64,000 bases of DNA. It comes from Cyclobacteriaceae bacterium (GTDB lineage Bacteria; Bacteroidota; Bacteroidia; Cytophagales; Cyclobacteriaceae). A program made the position numbers and the translations under genes. This document shows positions 9,308 through 21,246 of the stretch, piece by piece; the stretch's first letter is position 1; each line of letters opens with the position of its first letter. The notes beneath the pieces are model-generated. The model made no database searches and was not told the DNA's origin. It saw only the letters and a program-made list of their open reading frames with translations. The stretch covers positions 62,001-126,000 of the forward strand of contig CATQIH010000007.1 in the NCBI GenBank assembly GCA_958296015.1, in the 5' to 3' direction.

Positions 9308-10213
9308 TTGAGATTAGCTGCTATTGATATTGGGTCTAATGCCATTCGCCTACAGGTGACTAACGTGCTGGAATATGAAGGTAAAACTACGTTCAAAAGA
9401 ATGGAATACGTTCGTTTTCCGCTTCGATTGGGGCAAGATGTGTTTGAACTTACAGAAGAAAACCCTACCCATCGTATCGGTATGGTCAGTACAGAAAAGT
9501 TTCTCAAACTGATGCACGCGTTCAGCCTGCTCATCGAGTTATATCAGGTAGATGATTACATGGCCTGTGCCACGTCAGCCATGCGGGAAGCAGAGAATGG
9601 ATCGGCACTGGTAGCAAAAGTAAAGCAGGATTATGGTCTGGACATTGAGATCATTGATGGCGAACGGGAAGCTGACATCATCAACAATGCTTTGCTAAGC
9701 TACCTGGAACCGGCAAAAAACTACCTGCACATCGATGTGGGGGGCGGCAGCACCGAACTCAACCTGTACATCGATAAGCAAAAAGTGGCAGCACGTTCTT
9801 TTGCTATAGGGTCTGTCCGTAGGCTCAATGTGCGCACCTCCCTCGACCAGGTGTGGGAAGAAATGTGTCAATGGATTAAAACACATATTACTGATCATAA
9901 GTACAAAGTAACCGCGATGGGTACGGGCGGCAACATCAATAAGCTTTTTGAGCTATCGGGTCATAAGGCGGGTATGCCATTGGCTGTTGGCAAGCTGGTG
10001 GGTGTGCGCGACTTTCTGGCTAACCACACGCTGGAGGAACGAATCAACAAGTTGCAACTTAATGCCGACCGGGCCGATGTGATCCTGCCTGCCGCTGATA
10101 TTTACATTTCTGTCATGAAATGGGCCAAAGCCACCAGCATTCTTGTACCCAACGTTGGGTTGAAAGACGGCGTGATGCAGTTATTATATGAAAAACATAT
10201 GATTTTGAAGTGA
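9308..10213 (+). CDS. ppx: Ppx/GppA-type exopolyphosphatase
   Basis: A 301-residue protein of the sugar-kinase/actin-fold phosphatase family. It begins MRLAAIDIGSNAIRLQV, the family N-terminus, so the TTG at 9308 is the true start. DVGGGSTEL is the second phosphate-binding loop, and GTGGNINKL follows. It lacks the C-terminal HD-like domain of the longer E. coli enzyme and matches the short form. It would cleave terminal phosphate from polyphosphate, or hydrolyse pppGpp. It is convergent with ppk1, which makes polyphosphate, so the two genes together could set the polyphosphate level. Confidence 0.88.
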   Translation: MRLAAIDIGSNAIRLQVTNVLEYEGKTTFKRMEYVRFPLRLGQDVFELTEENPTHRIGMVSTEKFLKLMHAFSLLIELYQVDDYMACATSAMREAENGSALVAKVKQDYGLDIEIIDGEREADIINNALLSYLEPAKNYLHIDVGGGSTELNLYIDKQKVAARSFAIGSVRRLNVRTSLDQVWEEMCQWIKTHITDHKYKVTAMGTGGNINKLFELSGHKAGMPLAVGKLVGVRDFLANHTLEERINKLQLNADRADVILPAADIYISVMKWAKATSILVPNVGLKDGVMQLLYEKHMILK

Positions 10214-10327
10214 GATAGAAGTGGGAAGAAAGGAGACGGAAGACCGAAGTCGGGAATTTTTAAGTCCACAGTTCAGGGTTTGAAGTTTTAACTTCGGTCT
10301 TCGGTCTTCGGTCTCCTGACTTCCTAC
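10214..10327. repeat. Inverted GAAGACC/GGTCTTC spacer between ppx and ppk1
   Basis: An arm at 10231-10249 (AGGAGACGGAAGACCGAAG) is inverted in the GGTCTTC-repeat block ending at 10316. It fills the whole convergent spacer and may terminate both genes. A spacer of very similar layout lies at 15283-15375. Confidence 0.6.
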
Positions 10328-12442
10328 TTAAAACAGCTTTACTCTGTCAATTTCCTCACGGGTTACTTTGAAAAATTCTTTGTGGATATTAAATGCCGCA
10401 GATTTTCCTCTGACAACCTCCTGATACTCGCCATCTTCCTGCATGGCATAGGTATTCACATTATCCTTTAGGTTGTAATTCAGAATATTCATAGCCTGCT
10501 TTTTCACGATCGGGTCTACCATCAAAAACAGTGATTCCAGCCTTCTGTCGAAGCTACGCACCATCACATCGGCACTGCCGCCATACACTTTAGGGTCGTT
10601 GTTGTTGTGGAAGTAATAGATGCGGGAATGTTCCAAAAAATCGCCTACAATAGATCGCACACTGATGTTCTCGCTCAGTCCTGGCCGCCCTGGCCTCAGG
10701 CAGCAGATACCACGCACAATCAGTTTGATGGGGACACCAGCCTGCGAGGCTTTATACAGCTCGTCTATGGCGGCTTTGTCTTCCAGAGAATTCATCTTAA
10801 TAACAATGCCCGAAGGAAGGCCATTCTTAGCGTTTTCTGCCTCTTTTCGGATAATTTCTATCAGGCTGATACGCATATCGCGCGGAGCCGTGAGCAAATA
10901 TTGATAATTGGTAGGCAGCGAGTGTCCGGTGATTACGTTGAAAAACTCGGATACGTCGTGTGCATACACTTCATTGGTGCTCATCAGGCCCAGATCAGTA
11001 TACAGCTTGGCAGTTTGCTCATTATAGTTGCCGCTAGACATGTGTACGTACCTGGTAACGCGCTTACCTTCTTTGCGCACCACCAGCAGCAATTTGGTAT
11101 GTGTTTTTACGCTACCCATCCCATAAATCACAAAACATCCGGCCTTGTGCAGCTTCTGCGCTTCACGCATGTTATTTTCTTCATCAAAACGGGCTTTCAA
11201 CTCAAACAGTACCGACACATGCTTGCCGTTTTCAGCAGCCTTCAGCAGTGCAGCCGTAATCTGAGAATCAGGTGCCAGCCGGTAGATAGTGAGCTTGATA
11301 GACAACACGTATTGGTCATCTGCGGCCTGCTCAATAAGCTCCAGCAACGGTTCAATATCGTTGTAAGGATGATGCAGTAGGATGTCGCGGTTCTTTAAGA
11401 TATCAAAAATATCTTCTGTACCCATCTCCGGATAAGTAAGCGGCGGCACCGGCGTGTGTGGTTTGGGTATTCTGTTTTTAAACTCAGGATGGTTGACGAT
11501 CTGCCACAAAGCAGTGAAATCCATCAGCCCGCTCTGGTCTATCTCAAAGATACTATCCTTGTCGATATTCCATCTTGAGGAAAGGCTGCGCATCATCCAG
11601 GAGCTAAAACCTTTTTCTACCTCCACCCTTACTACTCTTCCGGTTTTGCGGGTTTTGAGCTTACGCCTGACCTCCTCCACAAAGTTTGCTTCAATATCAT
11701 CACCTTCCTCCAGCGTAAAATCACCGTTTCGGGTAATTCTAAACAAGCTCACCGACAGTATCTCTATGTTGCGAAACAACCTGTCGATATAGCGGCGGAT
11801 AATTTCCTCTATGGGCACAAACAACAGCTGCTCTCCCCGGTCGATTTCATAAAAGCGAGGCAGGTTGGTAGGAATCTGCACAAAAGAAAGCTTTCTCTGA
11901 TCCTTTTTTTCGGAAGGGTTTTTGGTAACCACACCAAATATCAGCAGCTTATTCATTAGGGTAGGAAACGCATGATAAGTGTCATACACCATAGGTGTAA
12001 GCATAGGATAGATCGTTCGGTTGAAGTAATCTTCCAACTTTTTCTCCTCGCTGGCATCCAGCTTGCTGATATCTTTGATGATGCGCAGGTGGTTCTTCTC
12101 GAAGTTGGGCAGCAGATTATGCAGGTAATGTTCGTGCTGTGTTTTGAAAAAAGCCTGCGTCTCATGCAGCAGCTTTTTCTTGAACGGCTTTTCTCTAAGG
12201 CCGGAATAATCTATACGCTCCTTACCATAATCGATGTAATTATACAAACTACCTACCCGGATCATAAAAAATTCATCCAGGTTGGAAGAGGTAATAGCTA
12301 AAAATTTGAGCTTTTCAAATATGTTGCGCCCAGACTTTTTTGCCTGGTCCAGTACCCGGTCGTTAAACTTTAGCCAGCTCAGGTCACGGCTAATATAATT
12401 GCTGGTGGCAATAGAGGATAAAACACGATCTTTTACTAACAT
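10328..12442 (-). CDS. ppk1: Polyphosphate kinase 1
   Basis: PPK1 makes long-chain polyphosphate from ATP. The frame is open from 12490, but the ATG at 12442 (MLVKDRVLSS) places the start 13 bases after the stop of the upstream coiled-coil gene and gives 704 residues, the usual length. Visible marks are SRDLSWLKFNDRVLDQA at the N-terminus, SSNLDEFFMIRVG, the phosphorylated-histidine region VKTHTKLLL, and a second catalytic histidine in RIYYFHN. It is likely membrane-associated or cytosolic. It is convergent with ppx and downstream of gyrB and a small coiled-coil gene. Confidence 0.95.
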   Translation of the reverse strand: MLVKDRVLSSIATSNYISRDLSWLKFNDRVLDQAKKSGRNIFEKLKFLAITSSNLDEFFMIRVGSLYNYIDYGKERIDYSGLREKPFKKKLLHETQAFFKTQHEHYLHNLLPNFEKNHLRIIKDISKLDASEEKKLEDYFNRTIYPMLTPMVYDTYHAFPTLMNKLLIFGVVTKNPSEKKDQRKLSFVQIPTNLPRFYEIDRGEQLLFVPIEEIIRRYIDRLFRNIEILSVSLFRITRNGDFTLEEGDDIEANFVEEVRRKLKTRKTGRVVRVEVEKGFSSWMMRSLSSRWNIDKDSIFEIDQSGLMDFTALWQIVNHPEFKNRIPKPHTPVPPLTYPEMGTEDIFDILKNRDILLHHPYNDIEPLLELIEQAADDQYVLSIKLTIYRLAPDSQITAALLKAAENGKHVSVLFELKARFDEENNMREAQKLHKAGCFVIYGMGSVKTHTKLLLVVRKEGKRVTRYVHMSSGNYNEQTAKLYTDLGLMSTNEVYAHDVSEFFNVITGHSLPTNYQYLLTAPRDMRISLIEIIRKEAENAKNGLPSGIVIKMNSLEDKAAIDELYKASQAGVPIKLIVRGICCLRPGRPGLSENISVRSIVGDFLEHSRIYYFHNNNDPKVYGGSADVMVRSFDRRLESLFLMVDPIVKKQAMNILNYNLKDNVNTYAMQEDGEYQEVVRGKSAAFNIHKEFFKVTREEIDRVKLF

Positions 12443-12455
12443 CCGGAATCTGGTA

Positions 12456-12689
12456 TTATTTAATGCTTGTATGTTTCTCCAACTGAGCAATACGTATTTC
12501 GTGCTCCTCTACTCTTTCAGTTCTTTTGCTATTTTCTCTCCCTACATCGGCCAGATCACCAACAGCATTGATCAACCGGCTGAAGTTATCATTCATTTCA
12601 GACCTCATAGACTTCGTTTCTTCTGCTTGTCGATCCTGTCTTTTCAAGCTTTCTGACAACAGTCCTATAATTTTAGATTCGTTTTTCAT
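12456..12689 (-). CDS. Small coiled-coil protein
   Basis: A 77-residue, highly charged protein beginning MKNESKIIGLLSESLKRQ. It is predicted to be almost entirely helical, with a heptad-like pattern (FSRLINAVGDLADVG, then RVEEHEIRIAQLEKH). It lies between gyrB (20 bases after its stop) and ppk1 (13 bases before its start), so the three may share a transcript. No family is recognised; it may be an oligomerising scaffold. Confidence 0.6.
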   Translation of the reverse strand: MKNESKIIGLLSESLKRQDRQAEETKSMRSEMNDNFSRLINAVGDLADVGRENSKRTERVEEHEIRIAQLEKHTSIK

Positions 12690-12709
12690 AGGGATAGCAT
12701 CATCAAATT

Positions 12710-14860
<2,151 letters not shown>

Positions 14861-14868
14861 TTAAATTA

Positions 14869-15243
14869 TCAGTAAGTTCCTACCTGTAGCATCACCAGCG
14901 TGCAGCCTGTAACCGGCTCAATGCCTTGCTCACGGGCAGCCTGTATGAAGGCAGGATTTTCTGTGCCTGGGTTGAAAATAATACGCTTAGGTTGCAGGCT
15001 GAGAATATACTCCTGCCACTCCGGTTGGTTTTGCGGTCCGATGTAAAGCGTAATGGTATCCACCCCATCAATGGCTGGTTTGCCGCGCAAATCCTGAATG
15101 GTTTCTCCTGCCACCGTACCGCGTTTGATGCTTAGTGGCACAATAGGATGCCCATGCGTAGTGAGCATGTGTGCGGCCCGATATGCATACCGCGAGGCAT
15201 CCGGCGTGGCACCAATAATGATTGTCTTCTTTGATTCTTTCAT
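14869..15243 (-). CDS. CoA-binding domain protein (YccU-like)
   Basis: A 124-residue Rossmann-fold protein of the CoA_binding_2 family. It shows IIIGATPDASRYAYRAA near the N-terminus, HPIVPLS, then IIFNPGTENP and the C-terminal EPVTGCTLVML with the conserved cysteine. The family is thought to bind CoA or a related nucleotide; its cellular role is not settled. It lies upstream of gyrB on the same strand with a 167-base gap. Confidence 0.8.
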   Translation of the reverse strand: MKESKKTIIIGATPDASRYAYRAAHMLTTHGHPIVPLSIKRGTVAGETIQDLRGKPAIDGVDTITLYIGPQNQPEWQEYILSLQPKRIIFNPGTENPAFIQAAREQGIEPVTGCTLVMLQVGTY

Positions 15244-15282
15244 GGTTTATTAACAGCTAAAAATCTGAGAAAGTTGTGAAAA

Positions 15283-15375
15283 GCTGGAAGACCGGAGACT
15301 GAAGTCTGAATTTTTAATTTTAGGTTTCAAAGTTTTTGGTTCAAGGTTTAAAGTTCGAGTTTCTGTCTTCTGTCT
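15283..15375. repeat. GAAGACC-type spacer, second copy
   Basis: The spacer upstream of the CoA-binding gene begins with GGAAGACCGGAGACTGAAGT, has an AT-rich TTTGGTTCAAGG-like middle and ends in repeated GTCTTCT. The same order of parts is seen at 10214-10327, so the two spacers appear related. Confidence 0.5.
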
Positions 15376-15377
15376 TC

Positions 15378-17264
15378 TCAAAATACATATCCTACCGTAG
15401 CACCTATCTGCCAGGGAAAGAACAGGCTGTTGCGCTTTTTACTGCCGAGTATATGGTCGTATTGATCGCCGGTGTAGCTCTTATGTCCAAAACGATAGCC
15501 CACGCCCACACCCCCAAACAGGTCGAAGGTGAGGCCACGGGAGCGTACATCTTTGGCAACACGGGTATTGATAATATCGGCATCTTTCATCAGGCGCGTA
15601 CCGCCCATAACACCATAGGAAATACGCTTCTCCCGCACCAGTATTTTGCGTGCCATACTGGTCATCTGCCCATCCTGCATACTAACTTTTGCCACATGGT
15701 TGATATAGTCAAACCCAATGCTGTGCCCGAAGTAGAACATGCCGGAGCGGGTGTCGGTATGGTAAAACTTTTGTTTAAAAGCCACATAAAAGCCTCGCTG
15801 ATAGGCCTTATCTGACGCTATGTTTTTCGACCTCACAAAGAAAGGCTTTCTCTCTATGCCCACTTCCAGTTCATATCCTAGCCTTTCCTGCATGTAGTAC
15901 TCCACACTGATGGGAAGCCGGTTGAATATCAGTGCCAGCGGATTAATACCAATGATAACGCTGGTCAGTTCGTTGACCCTGGGCTGAAAGTAGCGGGATG
16001 TCTTTTTACGGTAGAGGTATTCGGCATTGAGTGCAGCCGTTCTGTTGCTGCCCGAAGCACTGTCTGAAGTGGCTGTCACCTTATCCAATGCTTTAAAGAC
16101 GGCTTCATTGTTTTCGTATACACTGGTGTAATATCCTGCCAGTGTGCCATCTGGTTTGTAGAGCTGCCATACGCCTGTGCGTTCGCCGTTTTCTATGGCA
16201 CCCTTCATTTTAAGCGTGCCGTCGCGGTAATACCCGTAATATGTTCCTGTGCCATTTTTGAAGACCGCATCGCCTTCCAGCACACCGTCTTCGTAGAAAT
16301 ACTGCCATTTTCCCTGGTGTACGCTGTTGTGCATCCGCCCCTTTACTTTGAGCTTGCCCCCTTCATAAAACTCCTTGTACACACCTTCTCCGCTATTGAA
16401 AACAGCTTCTCCTTTAAAATCTCCATTGCTCTGGTAGAGCTTCCAATAACCTTCTTTCAAGCCATTTTTTTCTGCTCCCTCTGCACTGATGCTGCCGTTT
16501 CTGTAATAGTATGTCCATTTACCTACGGAAGAATCATCCATAAAATCTCCGGTAGAGGACAGCTCGCCATTGGGATAATAAAACCGCCATTGGCCCTGCC
16601 GCCGCCCACTGGCATACGTTCCTTCGGCATCAACAATACTATTTTCGTAATATCGTATCCACTTACCTTCATTGATACCTTTCACCTGCACGCCTTGTAG
16701 CTTCAGTTCACCGGAGACATAATACTCCCGGTACGTACTGGTATCGCCCTGATATTGCTCTTCTGCTTTGAGCTTTTTGTCTTCGTAATAGTATTTCCAC
16801 AGGCCGTCTTTTTTACCCTCTTCAAAACTGCCTTCGCTTTTGAGTGTTCCGCTTTCATAAAAAAACTGCCAGTGGCCGCTGCGCGTGGTATCATACACAG
16901 CACCTTGCATTTGCAGATGCCCATTCTCATAAAAATATTCCCACAAGCCATCGTAAACGCTGTTTTGTAGAATGCCCCGCATTTTAGAATGACCATTTTC
17001 GTAAAAATACTCCCAGAAACCTGTGGCTATATTGTTGTTATAATAACCTTTGATCTTTGCCTGCCCGTTGGCGTAATAATTGGTATAAGCCCCTTCAAGC
17101 ACCGCAGGATTTGAAGCAGCGGTATGGAAAGTTTCTTTGACCACCGTCTTGGCACGATCATAATAGGTAGTCACTTCGTGTTGAGCCAGCAGCGCAGCAG
17201 GCCACAAAAGGCAAACAGACCCTATGATGAGACGTACGATTTTCAAAACGGATAATATGTGCAT
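15378..17264 (-). CDS. MORN-repeat (YwqK-like) envelope protein with C-terminal beta-rich domain
   Basis: A 628-residue protein; the ATG at 17264 (MHILSVLKIVRL) gives a signal peptide cut near LLAQHE. Residues about 40-390 hold roughly a dozen repeats of about 23 residues of the form YYENGxLKxxGxFxNGxxxGxWxY, i.e. MORN/YwqK-like beta hairpins. The last 200 residues are beta-rich and aromatic, end in a C-terminal Phe, and resemble a small outer-membrane barrel or porin-like domain. It is likely an outer-membrane or periplasmic protein. It heads towards the CoA-binding gene in a minus-strand row with miaE and the porin. Function is unknown. Confidence 0.8.
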   Translation of the reverse strand: MHILSVLKIVRLIIGSVCLLWPAALLAQHEVTTYYDRAKTVVKETFHTAASNPAVLEGAYTNYYANGQAKIKGYYNNNIATGFWEYFYENGHSKMRGILQNSVYDGLWEYFYENGHLQMQGAVYDTTRSGHWQFFYESGTLKSEGSFEEGKKDGLWKYYYEDKKLKAEEQYQGDTSTYREYYVSGELKLQGVQVKGINEGKWIRYYENSIVDAEGTYASGRRQGQWRFYYPNGELSSTGDFMDDSSVGKWTYYYRNGSISAEGAEKNGLKEGYWKLYQSNGDFKGEAVFNSGEGVYKEFYEGGKLKVKGRMHNSVHQGKWQYFYEDGVLEGDAVFKNGTGTYYGYYRDGTLKMKGAIENGERTGVWQLYKPDGTLAGYYTSVYENNEAVFKALDKVTATSDSASGSNRTAALNAEYLYRKKTSRYFQPRVNELTSVIIGINPLALIFNRLPISVEYYMQERLGYELEVGIERKPFFVRSKNIASDKAYQRGFYVAFKQKFYHTDTRSGMFYFGHSIGFDYINHVAKVSMQDGQMTSMARKILVREKRISYGVMGGTRLMKDADIINTRVAKDVRSRGLTFDLFGGVGVGYRFGHKSYTGDQYDHILGSKKRNSLFFPWQIGATVGYVF

Positions 17265-17302
17265 AAGAATCAAACATACTGAAAATCAGGGCAAATTGCA
17301 TA

Positions 17303-17905
17303 TCAATGTATTCTGTCTGGCCTTACTTCCAGCATTTTGATGATGTCTGCTTCCTGCTCGAGCAGCTCCTGCCAGCGCACTTTCACTACATCTTCCGGCA
17401 TATATTCCTTAGCCAGCCTGACAAACGTAACATAATGCCCTGCCTCGGAAGCCATCAGCTCATAGTAAAATTGCTTGAGTTCTTCATCCTGTAAGTTTTT
17501 CCAGAGTGTCTTAAAACGCTCACAGCTACGGGCCTCTATCAGCGCATTGATCAGCAGCTTGTCCATTAGTTGCCGCTCTATCTGTCCGCCTTTGCGCTCC
17601 AGCTGACCTAGCTTCACCACATATTCGTCGGTTCTCTTTTTACCAAATTTTAAGCCCCGCTTACGGATCATGGCGATCACTCGCTGAAAATGCTCCCACT
17701 CTTCGGCCACAATGGGCGTGAGCACATCTACCAGGGCTGGCCTGTCGGGAAATTGTATGATTAGGGAAATGCAGGAAGAGGCTGCTTTTTGCTCGCAATA
17801 GGCATGGTCGGTCAGGATTTCTTCCAGGTTTTCGTCTACCAGCTTTACCCAGCGCGGGTCTGTGGGCAGCTGTAGCTTGAGAATCGTTTGCTTTTCATTG
17901 ACCAT
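17303..17905 (-). CDS. miaE: tRNA-(ms2io6A37) hydroxylase
   Basis: A 200-residue ferritin-like diiron enzyme that hydroxylates the isopentenyl group of ms2i6A37 in tRNA. Metal ligands fit EEWEHFQRV, EARSCERF and ASEAGHYVTF. Length and order match MiaE. It lies 36 bases upstream of the MORN gene and just downstream of the putative porin on the same strand. No miaA or miaB is in the window. Confidence 0.9.
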   Translation of the reverse strand: MVNEKQTILKLQLPTDPRWVKLVDENLEEILTDHAYCEQKAASSCISLIIQFPDRPALVDVLTPIVAEEWEHFQRVIAMIRKRGLKFGKKRTDEYVVKLGQLERKGGQIERQLMDKLLINALIEARSCERFKTLWKNLQDEELKQFYYELMASEAGHYVTFVRLAKEYMPEDVVKVRWQELLEQEADIIKMLEVRPDRIH

Positions 17906-17941
17906 ATTTCAGATTGGAAAATTAAGAATTGCAAAATTGTA

Positions 17942-20071
17942 TCAATCAAAGAACAACCAGTTGACGCCTAAATCCAGTACCCGGTTTTGTCCGGTATAAA
18001 AGGGAGACGCAAAATAACCATTTTCCAGTAAGCCTTTATTGATCTGCGGTATTTTGAGATACAAACGTACTTTGCGGACTTTCATGACAAAAAACAGGTC
18101 GGCTACTGCATAATACGAATAATCCGGATGTGGCAACCTGAAATTGTCTATCAGCACGTTATTTCCTGCACCGTACCTTTGCCGTTGTATGAAGAACTGC
18201 TGGGTAGACAGGTCATAATCGTAACCCAGATACGCGCTGCTAAGCTGCACATCTACGCCAAGTTGCAGGGTGAGCTTGCCTTCTATGTACTGATTCATGA
18301 AATAAAGCCTGGAAAAAGCGTACAGATCAGGAATGGGAAAGGCTCTGGCAGCCGGGCCGCTGACCAGCGAATAGGTGACTTTATTTTCCATATGCAGTTT
18401 TTGCAGAAAATTCAGCCGAAACTCAAGTCCTGGCGAAAGCACCTGCACACCGCCATCGGCCTGCTCCGGGAAAGCCTGCCTGTCGGGTGAAGTTAGCCCT
18501 CTTATTACTTTGTTAGCTGCTACTACGGTATCGCGCCGGTAGTAGATCGGGTTGTTGACGTTGGTGGCTGTCAGAGAAGGCCGCAGGTAGAGAAATCCAA
18601 ACTGGTACTCCAGCGAGCCTTTTAGCTGGTCATAGGCGACCGATCCAAAGTTGTTACCCTCCCAGTAATTGTGGTTGCCCAGATAATTCTGGTCGAGGTA
18701 AGAAGGCACCGCCCTGGCCCGGGTATAGGAAGCTTTCAGGATAGGATTGTTGAACTCAGCCTGCAAGCGATAGCTGTTGGTATTCAGATATTCGGCTCCT
18801 CCCGACAGATACGTTTTTCCCCCAAAGTCCAGCCGCAAGTTAAAGCCTCCATAGAGTTCGTTGGCTTTTTGTATAGGAATACGGGTGCGTGGCTGTATGT
18901 TGAAGCTGGTATCACTCACATATTCCATGCTTGTGTTGCGCAGTTTGAAATACACGTTGTAGAAAAGCACCGACAGGTTACCTTTTATACCAATCTCATT
19001 TTGCAGCAGTTTGTAGCGGTTGAAGTCTGCCGTGCGGGTAGAATCCAGAAAATACTGTTTGAAATAGTAGCTGGTATCTATGTTGCCTGTGGGTGAATAA
19101 AAGAAAGAATTATGCTGATGGTACAGGTCAAACTCGTGGTATGCCTGTAGATAATCATTAATCTTATACTGGTGATACAGGTGGTAATCAAAACGAAACT
19201 CTTTGACCACCGGGCTTGGATGGCTGGGATCAGAACCAATAAACCATACTGAGGCATCTTTGTACTGGTAGAATTCTTCCAGCCCCAAAAATCTCAGATT
19301 GGTGGTATCCTCTACAATGCCACCTGTCTCCCGCACGGTATGGCTGAAGCGGGAGAGTACGGCCATCAGATCGTACTTCTTGTTTTTGGTCTGGTAATGC
19401 GTAAAAAAATTATAGTAGTAAGACTGTGCGTATTTATTGTCCTGGCTCTGCGATGATCCAGGCGGACCCAGTTGTTTGTTGATCGAGAGTGTTTTGACGT
19501 TTGCTCCTACATTCCAGTTGGATGTGATGTTTCGGCTAAACGTAATATCATTCACCGACCGGTTGTTGCCGCCAAAGCTGATGACGAGTTGGGTATAAGG
19601 CGACCGTGTGTTATAAAATTTGACATCTTCAGGCGTAGTATAGTAAATATCATAAGCATTGAAGCCCGGAGAGGCACCGATCGCTTTAGGCACTACCGGA
19701 AATATATCGATAGCTGCCGAACCGATCGCCCCCAGATATTGCATACTGTTGCCAAGAGTTTCTATTGGGCTATAATCATGCACACCGGTCAGCAGCGTGT
19801 CTATGGTTTTGTAATCGACCTGGTTGAATTTCAATTCATGCTGATCGATGTATTTGGTAGTATTGGGGCCGTAGATCACCGAGTCTTTCTTGGCGCGGCC
19901 TGTCGTGTCTCCGGGAATACGCACTCCCTGACCAGACACTGTAGCAGAAATTAGTAAAGCAATAGTACACAAAACCAGGGTGATAGCGTTGCGCGGCAAA
20001 ATGCTGCTTTTATATGTAGGCGCGATGAGTGTAGAATGACCGCTCCCGGTTTTGACAAAATCCTTCTTCAT
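17942..20071 (-). CDS. Putative outer-membrane porin (Bacteroidota type)
   Basis: A 709-residue protein with a signal region after a 30-residue N-terminal extension (ITLVLCTIALLISATVSGQG). The rest is beta-strand rich with alternating aromatic residues, and it ends in LGVNWLFFD, as in outer-membrane barrels. The overall pattern fits the Bacteroidota putative porin family. Its start overlaps the lpxK stop by four bases (ATGA), so it is probably translationally coupled to lpxK, which would link lipid A synthesis and an outer-membrane protein. Confidence 0.8.
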   Translation of the reverse strand: MKKDFVKTGSGHSTLIAPTYKSSILPRNAITLVLCTIALLISATVSGQGVRIPGDTTGRAKKDSVIYGPNTTKYIDQHELKFNQVDYKTIDTLLTGVHDYSPIETLGNSMQYLGAIGSAAIDIFPVVPKAIGASPGFNAYDIYYTTPEDVKFYNTRSPYTQLVISFGGNNRSVNDITFSRNITSNWNVGANVKTLSINKQLGPPGSSQSQDNKYAQSYYYNFFTHYQTKNKKYDLMAVLSRFSHTVRETGGIVEDTTNLRFLGLEEFYQYKDASVWFIGSDPSHPSPVVKEFRFDYHLYHQYKINDYLQAYHEFDLYHQHNSFFYSPTGNIDTSYYFKQYFLDSTRTADFNRYKLLQNEIGIKGNLSVLFYNVYFKLRNTSMEYVSDTSFNIQPRTRIPIQKANELYGGFNLRLDFGGKTYLSGGAEYLNTNSYRLQAEFNNPILKASYTRARAVPSYLDQNYLGNHNYWEGNNFGSVAYDQLKGSLEYQFGFLYLRPSLTATNVNNPIYYRRDTVVAANKVIRGLTSPDRQAFPEQADGGVQVLSPGLEFRLNFLQKLHMENKVTYSLVSGPAARAFPIPDLYAFSRLYFMNQYIEGKLTLQLGVDVQLSSAYLGYDYDLSTQQFFIQRQRYGAGNNVLIDNFRLPHPDYSYYAVADLFFVMKVRKVRLYLKIPQINKGLLENGYFASPFYTGQNRVLDLGVNWLFFD

Positions 20072-21141
20072 GAAAAACGGTTTGTACCTTTGGACTGGTA
20101 GTATTGTTGCATGTGGCGCAAAACTACATGTTTAAATGTTTCTTCGTCATGCAAAAAGTAAGTTTGTATGGGTAAATAAAACAAAGGCACATCCTCAAAT
20201 ACTGCAGCGGTTGGATCACTGATCAGTTTAACCATATCTTTTTCTGTTGTGAGCAAACACGTACCCTCACCTGTATGTTTGGCAGCGGCTACCAGTTTTT
20301 TAATGGCCGATGAGCCGTAACGGTAGTGGTCGCCAAAACTTATGCTGCCGACCACCTCATACCTGCTGCGCACATAGGCTTCAAATACCGTGCTATTGGC
20401 AATGCCGGAAAACAGCATTACTTTCCCGCCAAATGGCCTGCTCTCAACAAATACGGCTTTAGGCGGTTCATATTGTATGCCAGTAAAAAAAACCGGCACC
20501 TGTTTACCCGTATATTGCCAAACGTGCATCAGTATGGTCTGCCGTTCCGCCTCCGGCAGGGCTGGCGGACATTTAGTGATGATCACTACATCAGCACGAC
20601 GGGCACCTGTCCGGGCTTCTCTCAGCCGGCCAACTGGCAGCAGATGATCGTTGTAGAATGGGCGTTGGTAGGTGGTGAGCAGAATATGCAGATTGGCAGC
20701 AATGGCCCGGTGCTGAAGGGCATCGTCCAGCAAGATCACCTCCGTATCCGGATGATGCATCAGGATTTCGGGTACGGCAGCTACCCGCTCCTCTCCTACT
20801 GCTACAGCTACGTTGGGCAACGCAGCAAATTTGCGATAAAACTGAAAAGGCTCATCGCCCAGAGTTTCGGCGGTATCCGTAGCATCGGCCAGGCGAAACC
20901 CGTGGGTCTTGCGTCCATACCCACGGCTCAGTACGGCAAGGGGGTAGGCAGGCTGTAGCAATCGCACCATATATTCTATCATCGGAGACTTGCCAGTACC
21001 ACCTACACTCAGGTTGCCCACGTCAATGACAAAAGGAGTGAACTCTATTGAGTGCTTGTAGTTGATATCATATAAGTGGTTGCGAAAACCTGTGGCTGCC
21101 TGGTATAAGAAGCTAAGAGGCCATAAGATAATTTGCAGCAT
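20068..21141 (-). CDS. lpxK: Tetraacyldisaccharide 4'-kinase
   Basis: A 357-residue lipid A kinase that phosphorylates the 4' position of the tetraacyl disaccharide. The P-loop is seen in VGNLSVGGTGKSP, and the family motif DDALQHR is present. An N-terminal hydrophobic stretch (IILWPLSFLYQAATG) would anchor it to the inner membrane. It leads a minus-strand unit (lpxK-porin-miaE-MORN) and is divergent from the Nif3-like gene. Confidence 0.93.
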   Translation of the reverse strand: MLQIILWPLSFLYQAATGFRNHLYDINYKHSIEFTPFVIDVGNLSVGGTGKSPMIEYMVRLLQPAYPLAVLSRGYGRKTHGFRLADATDTAETLGDEPFQFYRKFAALPNVAVAVGEERVAAVPEILMHHPDTEVILLDDALQHRAIAANLHILLTTYQRPFYNDHLLPVGRLREARTGARRADVVIITKCPPALPEAERQTILMHVWQYTGKQVPVFFTGIQYEPPKAVFVESRPFGGKVMLFSGIANSTVFEAYVRSRYEVVGSISFGDHYRYGSSAIKKLVAAAKHTGEGTCLLTTEKDMVKLISDPTAAVFEDVPLFYLPIQTYFLHDEETFKHVVLRHMQQYYQSKGTNRFS

Positions 21142-21246
21142 CTGCCGGAAGGCTTGTTTGAGACAAAAATAGACGAATCATTTAAAAGTATAAACTTTTA
21201 GCAAGATGAAAGATCTTTCAGGCTTTTTTTTAATACCTACCAAGCT

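Noticed and set aside
10607-11380. Long plus-strand frame inside ppk1
   Set aside because: It is antisense to conserved PPK1 sequence and has no recognisable domain.
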